In this document: positions 1 through 9,552 of the stretch, in pieces
How the letters are laid out: each line of letters begins with the position of its first letter
How positions within the stretch are numbered: the first letter of the stretch is position 1
From: Pseudalgibacter alginicilyticus
GTDB lineage: Bacteria > Bacteroidota > Bacteroidia > Flavobacteriales > Flavobacteriaceae
Length of the DNA: 64,000 bases
Direction: 5' to 3'
NCBI RefSeq assembly: GCF_001310225.1
Contig: NZ_CP012898.1
Coordinates: 2,604,001-2,668,000 of the forward strand
The notes under the pieces: model-generated
The model's input: the letters and a program-made list of their open reading frames with translations, nothing else
Databases searched by the model: none
Told to the model about the DNA's origin: nothing
Program-made: the position numbers and the translations under genes

Positions 1-829
1 TAATTTTAGATTCCATAGGGTATTCTGCTACTATAAAATAAGGATCTACAGCAATACAATGCCCACCTACTCCACACCCTGGTTGTAATATATTTACTCT
101 TGGATGTTTATTCGCCAAATCTATAAGCTCCCATACATTTATATCGGCTTTATCACAAATCAACGATAACTCATTAGCGAATGCTATTTGTACATCTCTA
201 GATGAGTTTTCAACCAATTTACACATCTCTGCTGTTCGTGCATTAGTTTTATGTAAGTCGCCTTTTATAAATTGTCTATAAAAAGCGACTGCCTTTTCTG
301 TAGATTTTTTATCTACACCACCAATAACACGATCGTTATGAACCAATTCATACATCACATTCCCTGGAAGCACTCGTTCTGGACAATACGCTATATTTAG
401 TTTTTCCTTTAATTCTGGACGCTCTTGATGAATGAAGTCCATCATCTTTTCTGTAGTTCCTACTGGTGAAGTTGATTCTATAATATATAAATCATCTTCT
501 TTTAGCATTGGAATGATTGCTTTTGTTGCTGCCTCAACAAACGAAATATCGGGTTCGTTTTTAGCTTTAAAAGGTGTTGGAACTACAATAAGATAAGTAT
601 TAGCTTCAACAGGAGTTGTTGATGCTTTTAAATAACCTTCTTTAACAGCATTTGCCACTGCAATATCTAATTCTGGTTCAATAATATGAATTTTACCTGC
701 ATTTATGGTTTCTACTACTTTAAGGTTAATATCAACACCATGAACATGGGTTTTATTTTGTGCTATTAAAGCTGCGGTTGGAAGCCCAATGTAACCTAAT
801 CCAATCATTACTACTTCTGGCTGACTCAT
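1..829 (-). CDS. wecC: UDP-N-acetyl-D-mannosamine dehydrogenase (partial, C-terminus outside window)
   Basis: Reading the minus strand from an ATG at 829 gives about 276 residues that stay open to base 1, so the gene continues beyond the left edge. The N-terminus has the Rossmann dinucleotide motif GLGYIGLP. Near the cut end is GVGGHCIAVDPYF, which holds the catalytic Cys of the UDP-glucose/UDP-ManNAc dehydrogenase family. The enzyme oxidises UDP-ManNAc to UDP-ManNAcA with two NAD+. Its start codon overlaps the wecB stop by one base (TAATG), which implies translational coupling, and wecB makes its substrate. A related nucleotide-sugar dehydrogenase of different specificity is possible, but the wecB partner favours WecC. 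Confidence 0.9.
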   Translation of the reverse strand, partial: MSQPEVVMIGLGYIGLPTAALIAQNKTHVHGVDINLKVVETINAGKIHIIEPELDIAVANAVKEGYLKASTTPVEANTYLIVVPTPFKAKNEPDISFVEAATKAIIPMLKEDDLYIIESTSPVGTTEKMMDFIHQERPELKEKLNIAYCPERVLPGNVMYELVHNDRVIGGVDKKSTEKAVAFYRQFIKGDLHKTNARTAEMCKLVENSSRDVQIAFANELSLICDKADINVWELIDLANKHPRVNILQPGCGVGGHCIAVDPYFIVAEYPMESKI

Positions 830-1968
830 TATCTTATATGATTTTTTATATAATTTACTATTTTTTCACAAGCATTTCCGGCCCCATATGGATTATGCAA
901 TTTACTCATGTTCAAATAAGTTTCAGTGCTATTTAAAAGTTTTATTGTTTCGGAGATAATAGTATCGGTATCAGTACCTACTAATAGTACAGTCCCAGCT
1001 TCAACAGCCTCTGGTCGTTCAGTAGTACTACGCATAACCAATACTGGTTTTCCTAAACTAGGTGCTTCCTCTTGTACGCCACCACTATCTGTAATAATTA
1101 AATATGATTTTTCCATTAACCAAACAAATGCAGGATACGATAATGGATCAATCAATTTTATATTATTGATACCAGATAACAAGTTATAAACAGGTTTTTG
1201 AACGTTGGGATTAAGATGAACTGGATATATTATTTCACAATCAATATACGCTTCTGCAATTTCTTTTAGTGCTTTACATATATTAATAAAACCTTGACCA
1301 TGATTTTCTCTTCTGTGTCCTGTTACTAAAATGAGCCTTTTTTCTTTATCTACTAATTTTTTTAAAGATTCAATTTCTTGATCATTAAAATTGTTAGAGT
1401 TAACTTTATCAACACTAAATAACAAAGCATCTATCACTGTATTACCAGTAACAAGGATACTTTCCTCTTTTTTATTTTCATTAAGTAAATTTTGTCTGGA
1501 GGTTATTGTAGGAGCAAAGTGTATATTAGCAACAACTCCTGTTACAGACCTGTTCATTTCTTCTGGAAATGGAGATTTCATGTTAAAGGTCCTTAAGCCA
1601 GCTTCTACATGACAAATCTGTGCGCCAGAATAAAATCCTGCAATACTAGTTGCCATAGTAGTGGTTGTATCTCCATGTACAAAAATATAGTCTGGTTTAA
1701 AGTCCTCGAAAACAGGTTTTAAATTTGTGATTATATCGGAAGTTAATGAATATAGATTTTGATTTGGCTTCATCAAATCTAAATCATAATGTGGTATTAT
1801 TTCAAAAAAGGATAATACTTGATCTAACATTTCTCTATGTTGAGCAGTTATACACACTTTAGTTTCAAAACTACTTGAATTTTTTTCAAATTCTTTAACC
1901 AATGGAGCCATTTTAATGGCTTCTGGCCTAGTTCCAAAAACGACAAGTATTTTTTTTTTATCTCTCAT
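829..1968 (-). CDS. wecB: UDP-N-acetylglucosamine 2-epimerase (non-hydrolysing)
   Basis: This 379-residue protein has the usual length for the family. It converts UDP-GlcNAc to UDP-ManNAc in the cytoplasm for surface polysaccharide synthesis. Visible signatures are GTRPEAIK near residue 12, HVEAGLRT near 120 followed by PEEMNR, GHRREN near 217, and SDSGGVQEE-type residues (here TDSGGVQEEAP) near 293. This is the GT-B-like epimerase fold. It lies between rfbD (52-bp gap upstream) and wecC (1-bp overlap downstream), so the operon couples rhamnose and ManNAcA precursor supply. Nothing looks broken. Confidence 0.95.
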   Translation of the reverse strand: MRDKKKILVVFGTRPEAIKMAPLVKEFEKNSSSFETKVCITAQHREMLDQVLSFFEIIPHYDLDLMKPNQNLYSLTSDIITNLKPVFEDFKPDYIFVHGDTTTTMATSIAGFYSGAQICHVEAGLRTFNMKSPFPEEMNRSVTGVVANIHFAPTITSRQNLLNENKKEESILVTGNTVIDALLFSVDKVNSNNFNDQEIESLKKLVDKEKRLILVTGHRRENHGQGFINICKALKEIAEAYIDCEIIYPVHLNPNVQKPVYNLLSGINNIKLIDPLSYPAFVWLMEKSYLIITDSGGVQEEAPSLGKPVLVMRSTTERPEAVEAGTVLLVGTDTDTIISETIKLLNSTETYLNMSKLHNPYGAGNACEKIVNYIKNHIR

Positions 1969-2020
1969 TTACAATAGTATGTAATATATTAAGTTTGGTT
2001 TAATATCCTTAAATAATAAT

Positions 2021-2809
2021 CTAAAGATTCTTTAAAACCGAGTTTTTAGGTCGTCGTGCAAAAGTACGATATTTCTTCACCATAACAAGTTTTACTTCGC
2101 TTGATAGGTTGTTATCCTTTAAAATTTCCTCAGCAAAATCATACCAAGTCATGGCTTTTTTATCAGAAAAATGATGAATACCAAATTGTATGCTCTCCTG
2201 ATGAATTAAACTAACTATATAATTGGATAAATTCACAACATCAGTTGGGCAACCTATTTGTTCTGTTGTTATAGACAGCTGTTTTTCTGTTTTAGCTTTA
2301 TTAATAATAGTTCTATAAAAATTATTACCATATTTCTTACTATAAAGCCAAGAGGTTCTAACTATAAAATAGTTACTTAAAATATCTTTAATATATATCT
2401 CTCCTTGTAGTTTTGACTTCCCATACTCGTTTATAGGGTTTGTTACATCATCTGCCGTATATGGTTCTTTTTTCTCTCCATCAAACACATAATCTGTTGA
2501 AATATGAATTAAGATGGTATTTGTTTCCTTACAAGCTTCGGCTAAATTTTTAACACCTTCCGCATTAATTTTATATGCTGATTCTGGTGTTATTTCGGCT
2601 TGTTCAACGTTTGTGTAAGCCGCGCAATTAATGCAATAATCAAACATGTTTTGATTGAAAAAAGAAATAAGATTTTCTCTACGAGTAATATCTAACTCTT
2701 GTTTTATTACAAACGTAAAATCCAATCCTATATTATTTTCAGAAAATAACTCATGAATCGTTTTACCTAACTGCCCACTTGCCCCTGTAACTAAAACATT
2801 TTTATTCAT
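2021..2809 (-). CDS. rfbD: dTDP-4-dehydrorhamnose reductase, apparently C-terminally truncated
   Basis: The last step of dTDP-L-rhamnose synthesis: NAD(P)H reduction of dTDP-4-dehydro-L-rhamnose. It has the SDR motif TGASGQLG at residues 8-15, DYVFDG near 106, and the YGKSK catalytic Tyr/Lys near 129. It is 262 residues, whereas the family is usually about 285-300. The protein stops right after the conserved RRPKNSVL block. In the -1 frame the DNA continues as KLGFKESLDYYLRILNQT before a stop, which resembles the missing amphipathic tail. A small frameshifting deletion at about 2030-2045 is therefore likely. The start overlaps the rfbC end by 8 bp. The catalytic residues are intact, so activity is uncertain rather than excluded. 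Confidence 0.9.
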   Translation of the reverse strand: MNKNVLVTGASGQLGKTIHELFSENNIGLDFTFVIKQELDITRRENLISFFNQNMFDYCINCAAYTNVEQAEITPESAYKINAEGVKNLAEACKETNTILIHISTDYVFDGEKKEPYTADDVTNPINEYGKSKLQGEIYIKDILSNYFIVRTSWLYSKKYGNNFYRTIINKAKTEKQLSITTEQIGCPTDVVNLSNYIVSLIHQESIQFGIHHFSDKKAMTWYDFAEEILKDNNLSSEVKLVMVKKYRTFARRPKNSVLKNL

Positions 2810-3350
2810 TTAGAAAATCTTCAAATGTTGATAAACACTTATCTTTTTCTGAAATTACAAACGCATCCTGCATTAAACCCCAATCTATATTTAATTTTTC
2901 ATCATTATATAATATGCCCGATTCGGCTGCTTTATTATAATAATTATCACATTTATAGGAAAAAATAGTGTCATCCTCAAGCACTAAAAATCCATGAGCA
3001 AATCCTCTTGGCACATAAAGTTGCTGCTTATTTAAATCATCTAAAAGGATTGAAAAATAGTGTCCAAATGTAGAAGATTCTTTTCTAAGATCCACACAAA
3101 CATCTAATACTTTTCCTTTAATAACTTGTACTAATTTGGCTTGTGCAAAAGCATCTTTTTGAAAATGTAATCCTCTTAAAACTCCTTTTGACGATTTTGA
3201 TATATTATCTTGAACAAAATTGACTTTCACACCTGTTTTAGATTCAAATGATTGCGTATTAAAACTCTCAAAAAAAAAGCCTCTCTCATCTTCAAATACC
3301 TTAGGAGTTATAACAAAGCACCCTTTTAAATGTGTTTCTTCTACTAACAT
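2802..3350 (-). CDS. rfbC: dTDP-4-dehydrorhamnose 3,5-epimerase
   Basis: This 182-residue cupin enzyme has the normal family length. It epimerises C3 and C5 of dTDP-4-dehydro-6-deoxyglucose. GVLRGLHFQ near residues 56-64 carries the catalytic His. VPRGFAHGFLVLEDD near 113-127 and the YKCDNYY region with the catalytic Tyr follow. It sits 6 bp after rfbA and overlaps the following rfbD by 8 bp, so it is translated from the same rfbBACD message. Confidence 0.95.
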   Translation of the reverse strand: MLVEETHLKGCFVITPKVFEDERGFFFESFNTQSFESKTGVKVNFVQDNISKSSKGVLRGLHFQKDAFAQAKLVQVIKGKVLDVCVDLRKESSTFGHYFSILLDDLNKQQLYVPRGFAHGFLVLEDDTIFSYKCDNYYNKAAESGILYNDEKLNIDWGLMQDAFVISEKDKCLSTFEDFLNE

Positions 3351-3356
3351 CCTATT

Positions 3357-4214
3357 TTATATTAATTGATATAGATATTCACCATAACCACTTTTAAGTA
3401 ATGGTTTTGCTAATTTTTTTAATTGCGTTTTATCTATATAACCCATCTTATAGGCCGTTTCTTCAATGCAACCAATTTTTTGACCTTGTCTGTCCTCAAT
3501 TACTTGAACAAATTGAGATGCTTGCATGAGTGATGTAAATGTACCTGTATCCAACCAAGCCGTTCCTTTATCCAGTATCTGAACATTAAGTGCTCCTATC
3601 TTCAGGTAAATTTTATTTACATCCGTTATTTCTAATTCTCCCCTATTACTTGGTTTAATATTTTTAGCAATTTCAATTACTGAATTATCATAAAAATAAA
3701 TACCAGGAACTGCATAATTAGATTTCGGTTTTTTTGGTTTTTCTTCTATAGATATCACTTTATTGTTGTCATCAAATTCAACAACGCCATAACGTTGAGG
3801 GTCTTGAACATGATACGCAAAAATAACCCCTCCTTTAGGATTGATATTTTCCTGCAATGTTTTATCCAGTCCGGAACCATAAAAAATATTATCGCCTAAA
3901 ATGAGCGCGACACTCTCTTCTCCTATGAATGTTTCTGCAATTAAAAAAGCTTCTGCTAATCCATTTGGTTGTTCTTGTATAGCATACTCAAAAGTGCAAC
4001 CATAGTCTTTGCCATCGCCTAATAGTTCTTTAAACCTTGGAGTGTCTTTAGTTGTAGAAATTATTAGAATATCTCGAATTCCAGCGGACATTAATGTTGT
4101 TAAAGGATAATAAATCATAGGCTTATCGTATATTGGCATAAGCTGTTTACTAACCACTTTAGTTAACGGGTATAACCTAGTACCAGAGCCTCCTGCCAAA
4201 ATAATTCCTTTCAT
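3357..4214 (-). CDS. rfbA: glucose-1-phosphate thymidylyltransferase
   Basis: This 285-residue enzyme makes dTDP-glucose from glucose-1-phosphate and dTTP, the entry step of the rhamnose pathway. The N-terminus has the nucleotidyltransferase signature [13 protein letters not shown] (residues 6-18) followed by [27 protein letters not shown] near 105 and EEKPKKPKS near 158 are also diagnostic. It lies 3 bp after the rfbB stop. Length and motifs are complete. Confidence 0.96.
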   Translation of the reverse strand: MKGIILAGGSGTRLYPLTKVVSKQLMPIYDKPMIYYPLTTLMSAGIRDILIISTTKDTPRFKELLGDGKDYGCTFEYAIQEQPNGLAEAFLIAETFIGEESVALILGDNIFYGSGLDKTLQENINPKGGVIFAYHVQDPQRYGVVEFDDNNKVISIEEKPKKPKSNYAVPGIYFYDNSVIEIAKNIKPSNRGELEITDVNKIYLKIGALNVQILDKGTAWLDTGTFTSLMQASQFVQVIEDRQGQKIGCIEETAYKMGYIDKTQLKKLAKPLLKSGYGEYLYQLI

Positions 4215-4217
4215 CCT

Positions 4218-5261
4218 TTAGTTATATTGTTTCATGTAATAAGATTGATATTCTCCTGAAGTGACGCTATTCAACCAATCTTCGTTATTTAAATACCAAT
4301 CAATTGTTTTTTTTAAACCTTCTTCAAATGTTACTGATGGCTTCCAACCCAAGTCCTTACTTATTTTTGATGCATCAATAGCATACCTTAAATCATGACC
4401 AGGACGATCCTTTACATAGGTAATTAATTCTTCTGAAGAACCTTCTTCACGACCTAACTTAAAATCCATTTGAGCGCATAACAAACGTACTAAATCAATA
4501 TTTTTCCATTCATTAAAACCGCCTATATTGTACGTTTCACTAAACTTGCCTTTGTGAAAAACCAAATCGATAGCCATCGCATGATCTTTTACATAAAGCC
4601 AATCCCTAGTATAATTACCGTCTCCATATATTGGCAAAGGTTTGTTATTTATAATATTGTTTATAAATAGTGGTATTAATTTTTCTGGAAACTGATTTTG
4701 CCCATAGTTATTTGAACAATTTGTAATTATATATGGCAATCCGTAGGTTTCTCCATAAGCACGAACAAAATGATCTGAACTAGCTTTTGAAGCTGAATAT
4801 GGTGAATTAGGGTCATATGCCGTTGTTTCTGTAAATAACCCTGTATGTCCTAACGTTCCATAAACCTCATCAGTACTTACATGATAAAAAAGTTTTCCTT
4901 CAAAACTACTTTCCCAACAAGCTTTAAAAGCATTTAATAAAACCATAGTGCCTATAACATTTGTTTTTACAAAGGCTAAAGGATCTGTAATTGACCTATC
5001 TACATGCGATTCTGCCGCCAGATGTATTACACCCTCAAATTGATGTTTATTAAATAAATTATTTATAAAAACTTCATCGGTAATATCGCCTTTTATGAAA
5101 GTGTAATTGGATTTATTCTCAATATCTTTAAGATTTTCTAAATTACCTGCATAAGTAAGAGCATCTAAATTAAAAACTTGATAATTTGGATATTTTTCCA
5201 CAAATAACCTTACTACATGAGAGCCTATAAACCCTGCACCTCCTGTAATTAATAGTTTCAT
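4218..5261 (-). CDS. rfbB: dTDP-glucose 4,6-dehydratase
   Basis: This 347-residue extended SDR enzyme has TGGAGFIGSH at residues 6-15, AAESHVDRS near 83, and the catalytic YSASKASSDH with Tyr/Lys near 155. It converts dTDP-glucose to dTDP-4-dehydro-6-deoxyglucose. It is first of the rfbB-A-C-D series and follows the Wzz-like gene by 2 bp. Length and motifs are complete. Confidence 0.96.
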   Translation of the reverse strand: MKLLITGGAGFIGSHVVRLFVEKYPNYQVFNLDALTYAGNLENLKDIENKSNYTFIKGDITDEVFINNLFNKHQFEGVIHLAAESHVDRSITDPLAFVKTNVIGTMVLLNAFKACWESSFEGKLFYHVSTDEVYGTLGHTGLFTETTAYDPNSPYSASKASSDHFVRAYGETYGLPYIITNCSNNYGQNQFPEKLIPLFINNIINNKPLPIYGDGNYTRDWLYVKDHAMAIDLVFHKGKFSETYNIGGFNEWKNIDLVRLLCAQMDFKLGREEGSSEELITYVKDRPGHDLRYAIDASKISKDLGWKPSVTFEEGLKKTIDWYLNNEDWLNSVTSGEYQSYYMKQYN

Positions 5262-5263
5262 TA

Positions 5264-6334
5264 CTAATGCTTTTTATATTTTTCTAAAAATTTAATAAAA
5301 TCTAAGCATAGTAATACAACTAAAGTTAATAGAACCAAACAAAATACATAATATAATTTAGGGTTCATTTTTTTACCAAATAAGGTTTTACTTTTATCTA
5401 ATACACCACTTTCTTGCTTGCTTGATATCACATCAATAATAAATTCTTTATCTGCTTGATTTCTTCTGTTTCTAACCAGCTGCTTCCTCAATTCTAAATC
5501 ACTTTTAAAAAGATCTAATTCCTTAGTTTTATCTATCTGTGTAGAACCTTCAATCATAATACTAGTTTGTGAAGCTGTATTGTTGTCTAACCCTTTTTCC
5601 AAAACTCTTTTATAAGTGCTTTGTAAAGAATCAGATTGGCTCAAAGCTTCCAACAAAATGGACTCTTCATTTTTTAGCTCTATTATATCTTTTTTTTGTT
5701 CTCTTTCAAAAAATTCATTTGTATATATACTTTCAATTATATTATCAAATACTTTCTTAAAATTATTTCTAACTGTTGATTCTATAGCTATTTGTTGATA
5801 TTCATAATCATAATCTTTTAAATTTTCGGTATAATCTTTATAGGTTATTTTTGAAGCAACCGCAGTATCCAATGTTTTAAGGTAGGCATCAAAATATTGA
5901 AGCCTTTGATTATCATTAATAACAGGGCTAATATCAAATCCTAAAATAGATGCAGCTTCTTCTACCTCTATATTTAAAGTATTTTTTAAAGTAGAAATAT
6001 CTTTTTGTGCTATCAAACTATTATAATAATTAATAGAATTATAAAGATTCTCACCTGTTGAATAATTTTGTTTAATAGTTGCGTAGGATTTATACACAGG
6101 TTCTGAAGTCTTTTCTAATAAAAAACCAATAGCAATACCTATAATTCCGGCAATAAAGAATTTTAATATATTTTTTTTTATAAAAAACACAAACCATACA
6201 AACGCTAAAAAAATGCTATTTAAAATTCCACCAATAAAACGAAAAAAACGATCAAAAGCATTTCCTATCATCTTAAATAATTGCCCTAAATCGACTTCTT
6301 CAGATTGCTGGGGTTGTGGCAAATCTTTACTCAT
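5264..6334 (-). CDS. Wzz-like chain-length/polysaccharide export membrane protein
   Basis: This 356-residue protein has two closely spaced hydrophobic stretches near residues 36-54 and 58-74, a long polar region with predicted coiled-coil character (residues 100-310, rich in E, K, Q, N and L), and a final membrane segment near 327-347. Terminal membrane anchors around a periplasmic helical body are the architecture of Wzz/PCP chain-length regulators. No tyrosine kinase domain is present. Its place between DUF6909 and rfbB in a polysaccharide operon supports a role in setting glycan chain length. The family call rests on topology and context, not on a strong motif. Confidence 0.7.
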   Translation of the reverse strand: MSKDLPQPQQSEEVDLGQLFKMIGNAFDRFFRFIGGILNSIFLAFVWFVFFIKKNILKFFIAGIIGIAIGFLLEKTSEPVYKSYATIKQNYSTGENLYNSINYYNSLIAQKDISTLKNTLNIEVEEAASILGFDISPVINDNQRLQYFDAYLKTLDTAVASKITYKDYTENLKDYDYEYQQIAIESTVRNNFKKVFDNIIESIYTNEFFEREQKKDIIELKNEESILLEALSQSDSLQSTYKRVLEKGLDNNTASQTSIMIEGSTQIDKTKELDLFKSDLELRKQLVRNRRNQADKEFIIDVISSKQESGVLDKSKTLFGKKMNPKLYYVFCLVLLTLVVLLCLDFIKFLEKYKKH

Positions 6335-6343
6335 AACTATAAT

Positions 6344-8032
6344 TTATTTATTTAATAATTGTTCTAATATTTTTCGTGTAATTAAATATGTTGGTTTAAC
6401 TCCAGAGGTACCTAAGCCTCCCGAAGCTAACGTACCACCTGTTTCTAATGGATTATCACTAGCGTAATAGGCATATCTGACTTTAACATCAGGGCTTATG
6501 CTTCTTCTGACTTTAGAGGCTGCTTGAATGGCCTTTTGATAATGAGCACCTTCCATTTCTAAACCAATAACATTCCAAGTTGAATTATAAAAAAACTTTA
6601 AAATGTCCTTGTTTTGTAATGATGTTCCTAAAACAGTAATCATAGAGCCTTCAAAAACATTCACTCCCTGATTGCTCAAATCTGATTTTTTTAATTCATT
6701 TTTAAAAGGGTAATTATCAGCAGTACCTTCAAAAATATGGGCCGATGGAATCATGATATCACCTTTGCCACCTTCTAAAATTCCCGCTTTTCCCATTATT
6801 GAAATAGACTTAACATTTAGGTGAATTTTTTTACCATCTTTATGAAATGGCTTTAGTAATTCGTCCATCGTTTCATAAGCCTGCTCACCAAAAGCATAAT
6901 CCATAACCAGTATAATTGGTTTAGTTGATTTTATATATTTTTCATTGGCTGAAATATCCATTTTAGAAATATCTATTTCTGAAGTATCAAAAATTTGAAC
7001 ATCAATATTTGTTCCAGATGAATCTTTAATATATACCATTCCTCTCAACAACGCTTCTTTAGCTACTTTATTTCTAAGGTCTTCATTTTCATTTTTACTT
7101 AAAGACTTATAAACTTCAAAAATATCTTTTTTAGAAACTACTGTTTTTAATGCATTTGGAGCAAATAATGTATTCATAACACTATGCATATTAGCGCTAA
7201 TGATATGAATAGGTCTACCCAATAAGCCTTTTATGTTTAGTGTTTCCTTTATAGTGTTTGCCCAAAGTTCTCCATGTATATGATGCCCTAAACGCTCTCT
7301 CAATACAGGGCTAAAGGTAACTGTACGCTTATTATCGTGTAACTGTTCTTCTATTGCTAATCTTCCTAACCAATATACAATATGTAATAAGCGTTCGGGT
7401 TGGGTTGATATAGAAAATTGATTATAAACAGCTCTTAACTCATCAAAGGTTCTTCCTAAAATATTTGCAGCATGGGTAATAGCTATCTCACGCTCTTGCT
7501 GAGTCAACTTCTTTTTTGATAATACTGCTTTTTCAAGCTTTATCCAATCTCTAGTAGTAACACCTTCTTCGTCAATAAGAACATTTTTACTTATCTTATG
7601 AGATTCTACAAAAAGAAAGGTAAGATGTGTTAAAATATCATAGATTTCTGAACGGCCACGAGTAATCTCAATATTCATTTGTTCACTATCAATACGATAA
7701 CAATTCCGACGTCTCTTCTCTGGAATTATAGGTTTAAAATGAGAGTTTGAATAACCTTCATCGCTTGTTAAATTAATAAAAGAACATTCTTCAATACCTT
7801 GAGGCAACCTATCAATAACATATAGCAACCCTTCCAATTCTGCTTTATCTTCTCCTATTGAACCATAAATTTCAGGCCTTAGTAGTAGCAGAGATTCTCT
7901 TAAAGTTTCTCCTGAAACTCCCATGGGCTTATAAAAACCACGATTGAACAAATGTCGCATTGTAATGTACATCTTTTCGATGGCATTGGAGCTTTCTTGA
8001 GCGCGTGTTCTACGATGGTTTTTATTAATCAT
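6344..8032 (-). CDS. DUF6909 family protein with nucleoside-phosphorylase-like C-terminal half
   Basis: This 562-residue soluble protein has no signal peptide or membrane segment. It resembles the Bacteroidota family DUF6909, which has no established function that I know of. The N-terminal half (1-200) is helical and charged. In the C-terminal half I see MGKAGILEGGKGDIMIP followed by HIFEGTADNYPF, then GLEMEGAHY near 506 and ASDNPLETGG near 535. The E-M-E-G and later S-D residues are spaced as in the MTA/SAH nucleosidase and purine nucleoside phosphorylase superfamily, where they bind ribose and protonate the base. It lies 17 bp after the GH3 gene and 9 bp before the Wzz-like gene. Enzymatic activity is inference. 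Confidence 0.7.
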   Translation of the reverse strand: MINKNHRRTRAQESSNAIEKMYITMRHLFNRGFYKPMGVSGETLRESLLLLRPEIYGSIGEDKAELEGLLYVIDRLPQGIEECSFINLTSDEGYSNSHFKPIIPEKRRRNCYRIDSEQMNIEITRGRSEIYDILTHLTFLFVESHKISKNVLIDEEGVTTRDWIKLEKAVLSKKKLTQQEREIAITHAANILGRTFDELRAVYNQFSISTQPERLLHIVYWLGRLAIEEQLHDNKRTVTFSPVLRERLGHHIHGELWANTIKETLNIKGLLGRPIHIISANMHSVMNTLFAPNALKTVVSKKDIFEVYKSLSKNENEDLRNKVAKEALLRGMVYIKDSSGTNIDVQIFDTSEIDISKMDISANEKYIKSTKPIILVMDYAFGEQAYETMDELLKPFHKDGKKIHLNVKSISIMGKAGILEGGKGDIMIPSAHIFEGTADNYPFKNELKKSDLSNQGVNVFEGSMITVLGTSLQNKDILKFFYNSTWNVIGLEMEGAHYQKAIQAASKVRRSISPDVKVRYAYYASDNPLETGGTLASGGLGTSGVKPTYLITRKILEQLLNK

Positions 8033-8049
8033 ATTGGGTAAAGGTAATA

Positions 8050-9552
8050 TTATTTAATAAGATTTAACTGATGAAAAACCTCAATAATTTTACGGTCATT
8101 TGATAAACGAGGCACTTTATTTTGCCCCCCCAATTTACCTATAGATTTCATGTAATCTTGAAAACCATTTTTCTTGATTTTAGTAATCTTTAGTGGTTGC
8201 AATACTTTACCCTCTATTAAATCAAAATAATAGGTGTTTTGTTTTTGAAGTGCCACATCAATTTTACTTGCCAAATCTGAAATATTTTCAGGTTCATTTT
8301 CAAATTCTATGAACCATTCGTGATATGGAAGTCCTTTTTCAGGTGTAATTTGAGGTGCTACCGTAAATTCTGAAACCCTAATATTAGTATTTATTGTGGC
8401 TTCCTTCATTGCCTCTTCTACCTCTTTGCCAATAACGTGCTCACCAAAAGCTGAAATAAAATGTTTAATACGCCCAGATACAATAATTCTATATGGTTTT
8501 GTAGATGTAAATTGTACTGTATCGCCTATATTATAAGCCCATAACCCGGCATTAGTAGAAATAATCAATACGTAATTAACACCAACCTCAACATCCCTAA
8601 TAGTAATACGCTTAGGATTTTCATTAAAAAAATCTTCTACTTTAATAAATTCATAAAAAATACCAGAGTTAAGCTGAAGTAACATCCCTCTTTCATTCTG
8701 TTTATCTTGAAATGCGAAAAAACCTTCACTGGCAGGAAACAACTCAATACTATCAACTTTTTTTCCAATTAAATTTTCAAACTTAGCTCTATAAGGTTCA
8801 TAATTAACGCCTCCGAAAATAAATAAATTGAAATTTTTAAAAACATCACTTATCTGTTTTCCTGTTTTTTGTTGCAATTTTTCAAAATACATTTGAACCC
8901 ATGATGGAATACCAGCTATAACAGTCATATCTTCATTTACTGTTTCTTCAACTATAGCATTTACTTTAGTTTCCCAATCTTCAATACAATTTGTTTCCCA
9001 TGAAGGCATTCTATTTTTCTGTAAATATTTTGGAACATAATGTGCTGAAATACCTGATAATCTTCCTACATTGATACCATTTTTTTTTGTTAAAACTGGA
9101 CTACCTTGTAAAAAAATCATTTTACCATCTACAAACCTACTACGGCCTGTTTCATGGATATAAAACAAAATTGCGTTGCGAGACGCATTCACCTGAGCTT
9201 TAATTGAAGGCTTTGTTATTGGAATGTATTTAACACCAGAAGTTGTTCCTGATGTTTTAGCAAAATATTCTGGTTTACCCAACCAAAGTATGTTTTCTTC
9301 GCCAGCAACAACCCGCTCTATATAAGGTTTAATGGCTTCATAATCTCTAACAGGGACACGCTTTACAAAATCTTCATGTGTTTTAATTCCAGAAAAATCA
9401 TGATCTTTTCCAAAAACTGTTTTTTTAGCGCCATTAATTAAATCTTGAAATACTTTTTGCTGTGTTTCAATAGGCTTATTTGCCCATTTTTGAACACTTT
9501 TATAAACACGTTTTGCAAACGGTTTAGCAAGAACTGATTTTAGTGATATCAT
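8050..9552 (-). CDS. GH3-family acyl-adenylating enzyme (auxin-responsive GH3-like)
   Basis: This 500-residue protein matches the GH3 family, a branch of the acyl-adenylate-forming enzymes that in plants joins amino acids to acyl acids. It has the phosphate-binding loop KTSGTTSGVKYIPIT near residues 103-117, FPASEGFFAFQD near 275, and a C-terminal region with SGRIKHFISAFGEHV near 360. The bacterial substrate is unknown. Its ATG overlaps the stop of the upstream M23 gene by one base (TAATG), and DUF6909 follows after 17 bp. It is likely co-translated with the peptidase and co-transcribed with the polysaccharide genes. There is no signal peptide, so it is cytoplasmic. Confidence 0.88.
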   Translation of the reverse strand: MISLKSVLAKPFAKRVYKSVQKWANKPIETQQKVFQDLINGAKKTVFGKDHDFSGIKTHEDFVKRVPVRDYEAIKPYIERVVAGEENILWLGKPEYFAKTSGTTSGVKYIPITKPSIKAQVNASRNAILFYIHETGRSRFVDGKMIFLQGSPVLTKKNGINVGRLSGISAHYVPKYLQKNRMPSWETNCIEDWETKVNAIVEETVNEDMTVIAGIPSWVQMYFEKLQQKTGKQISDVFKNFNLFIFGGVNYEPYRAKFENLIGKKVDSIELFPASEGFFAFQDKQNERGMLLQLNSGIFYEFIKVEDFFNENPKRITIRDVEVGVNYVLIISTNAGLWAYNIGDTVQFTSTKPYRIIVSGRIKHFISAFGEHVIGKEVEEAMKEATINTNIRVSEFTVAPQITPEKGLPYHEWFIEFENEPENISDLASKIDVALQKQNTYYFDLIEGKVLQPLKITKIKKNGFQDYMKSIGKLGGQNKVPRLSNDRKIIEVFHQLNLIK

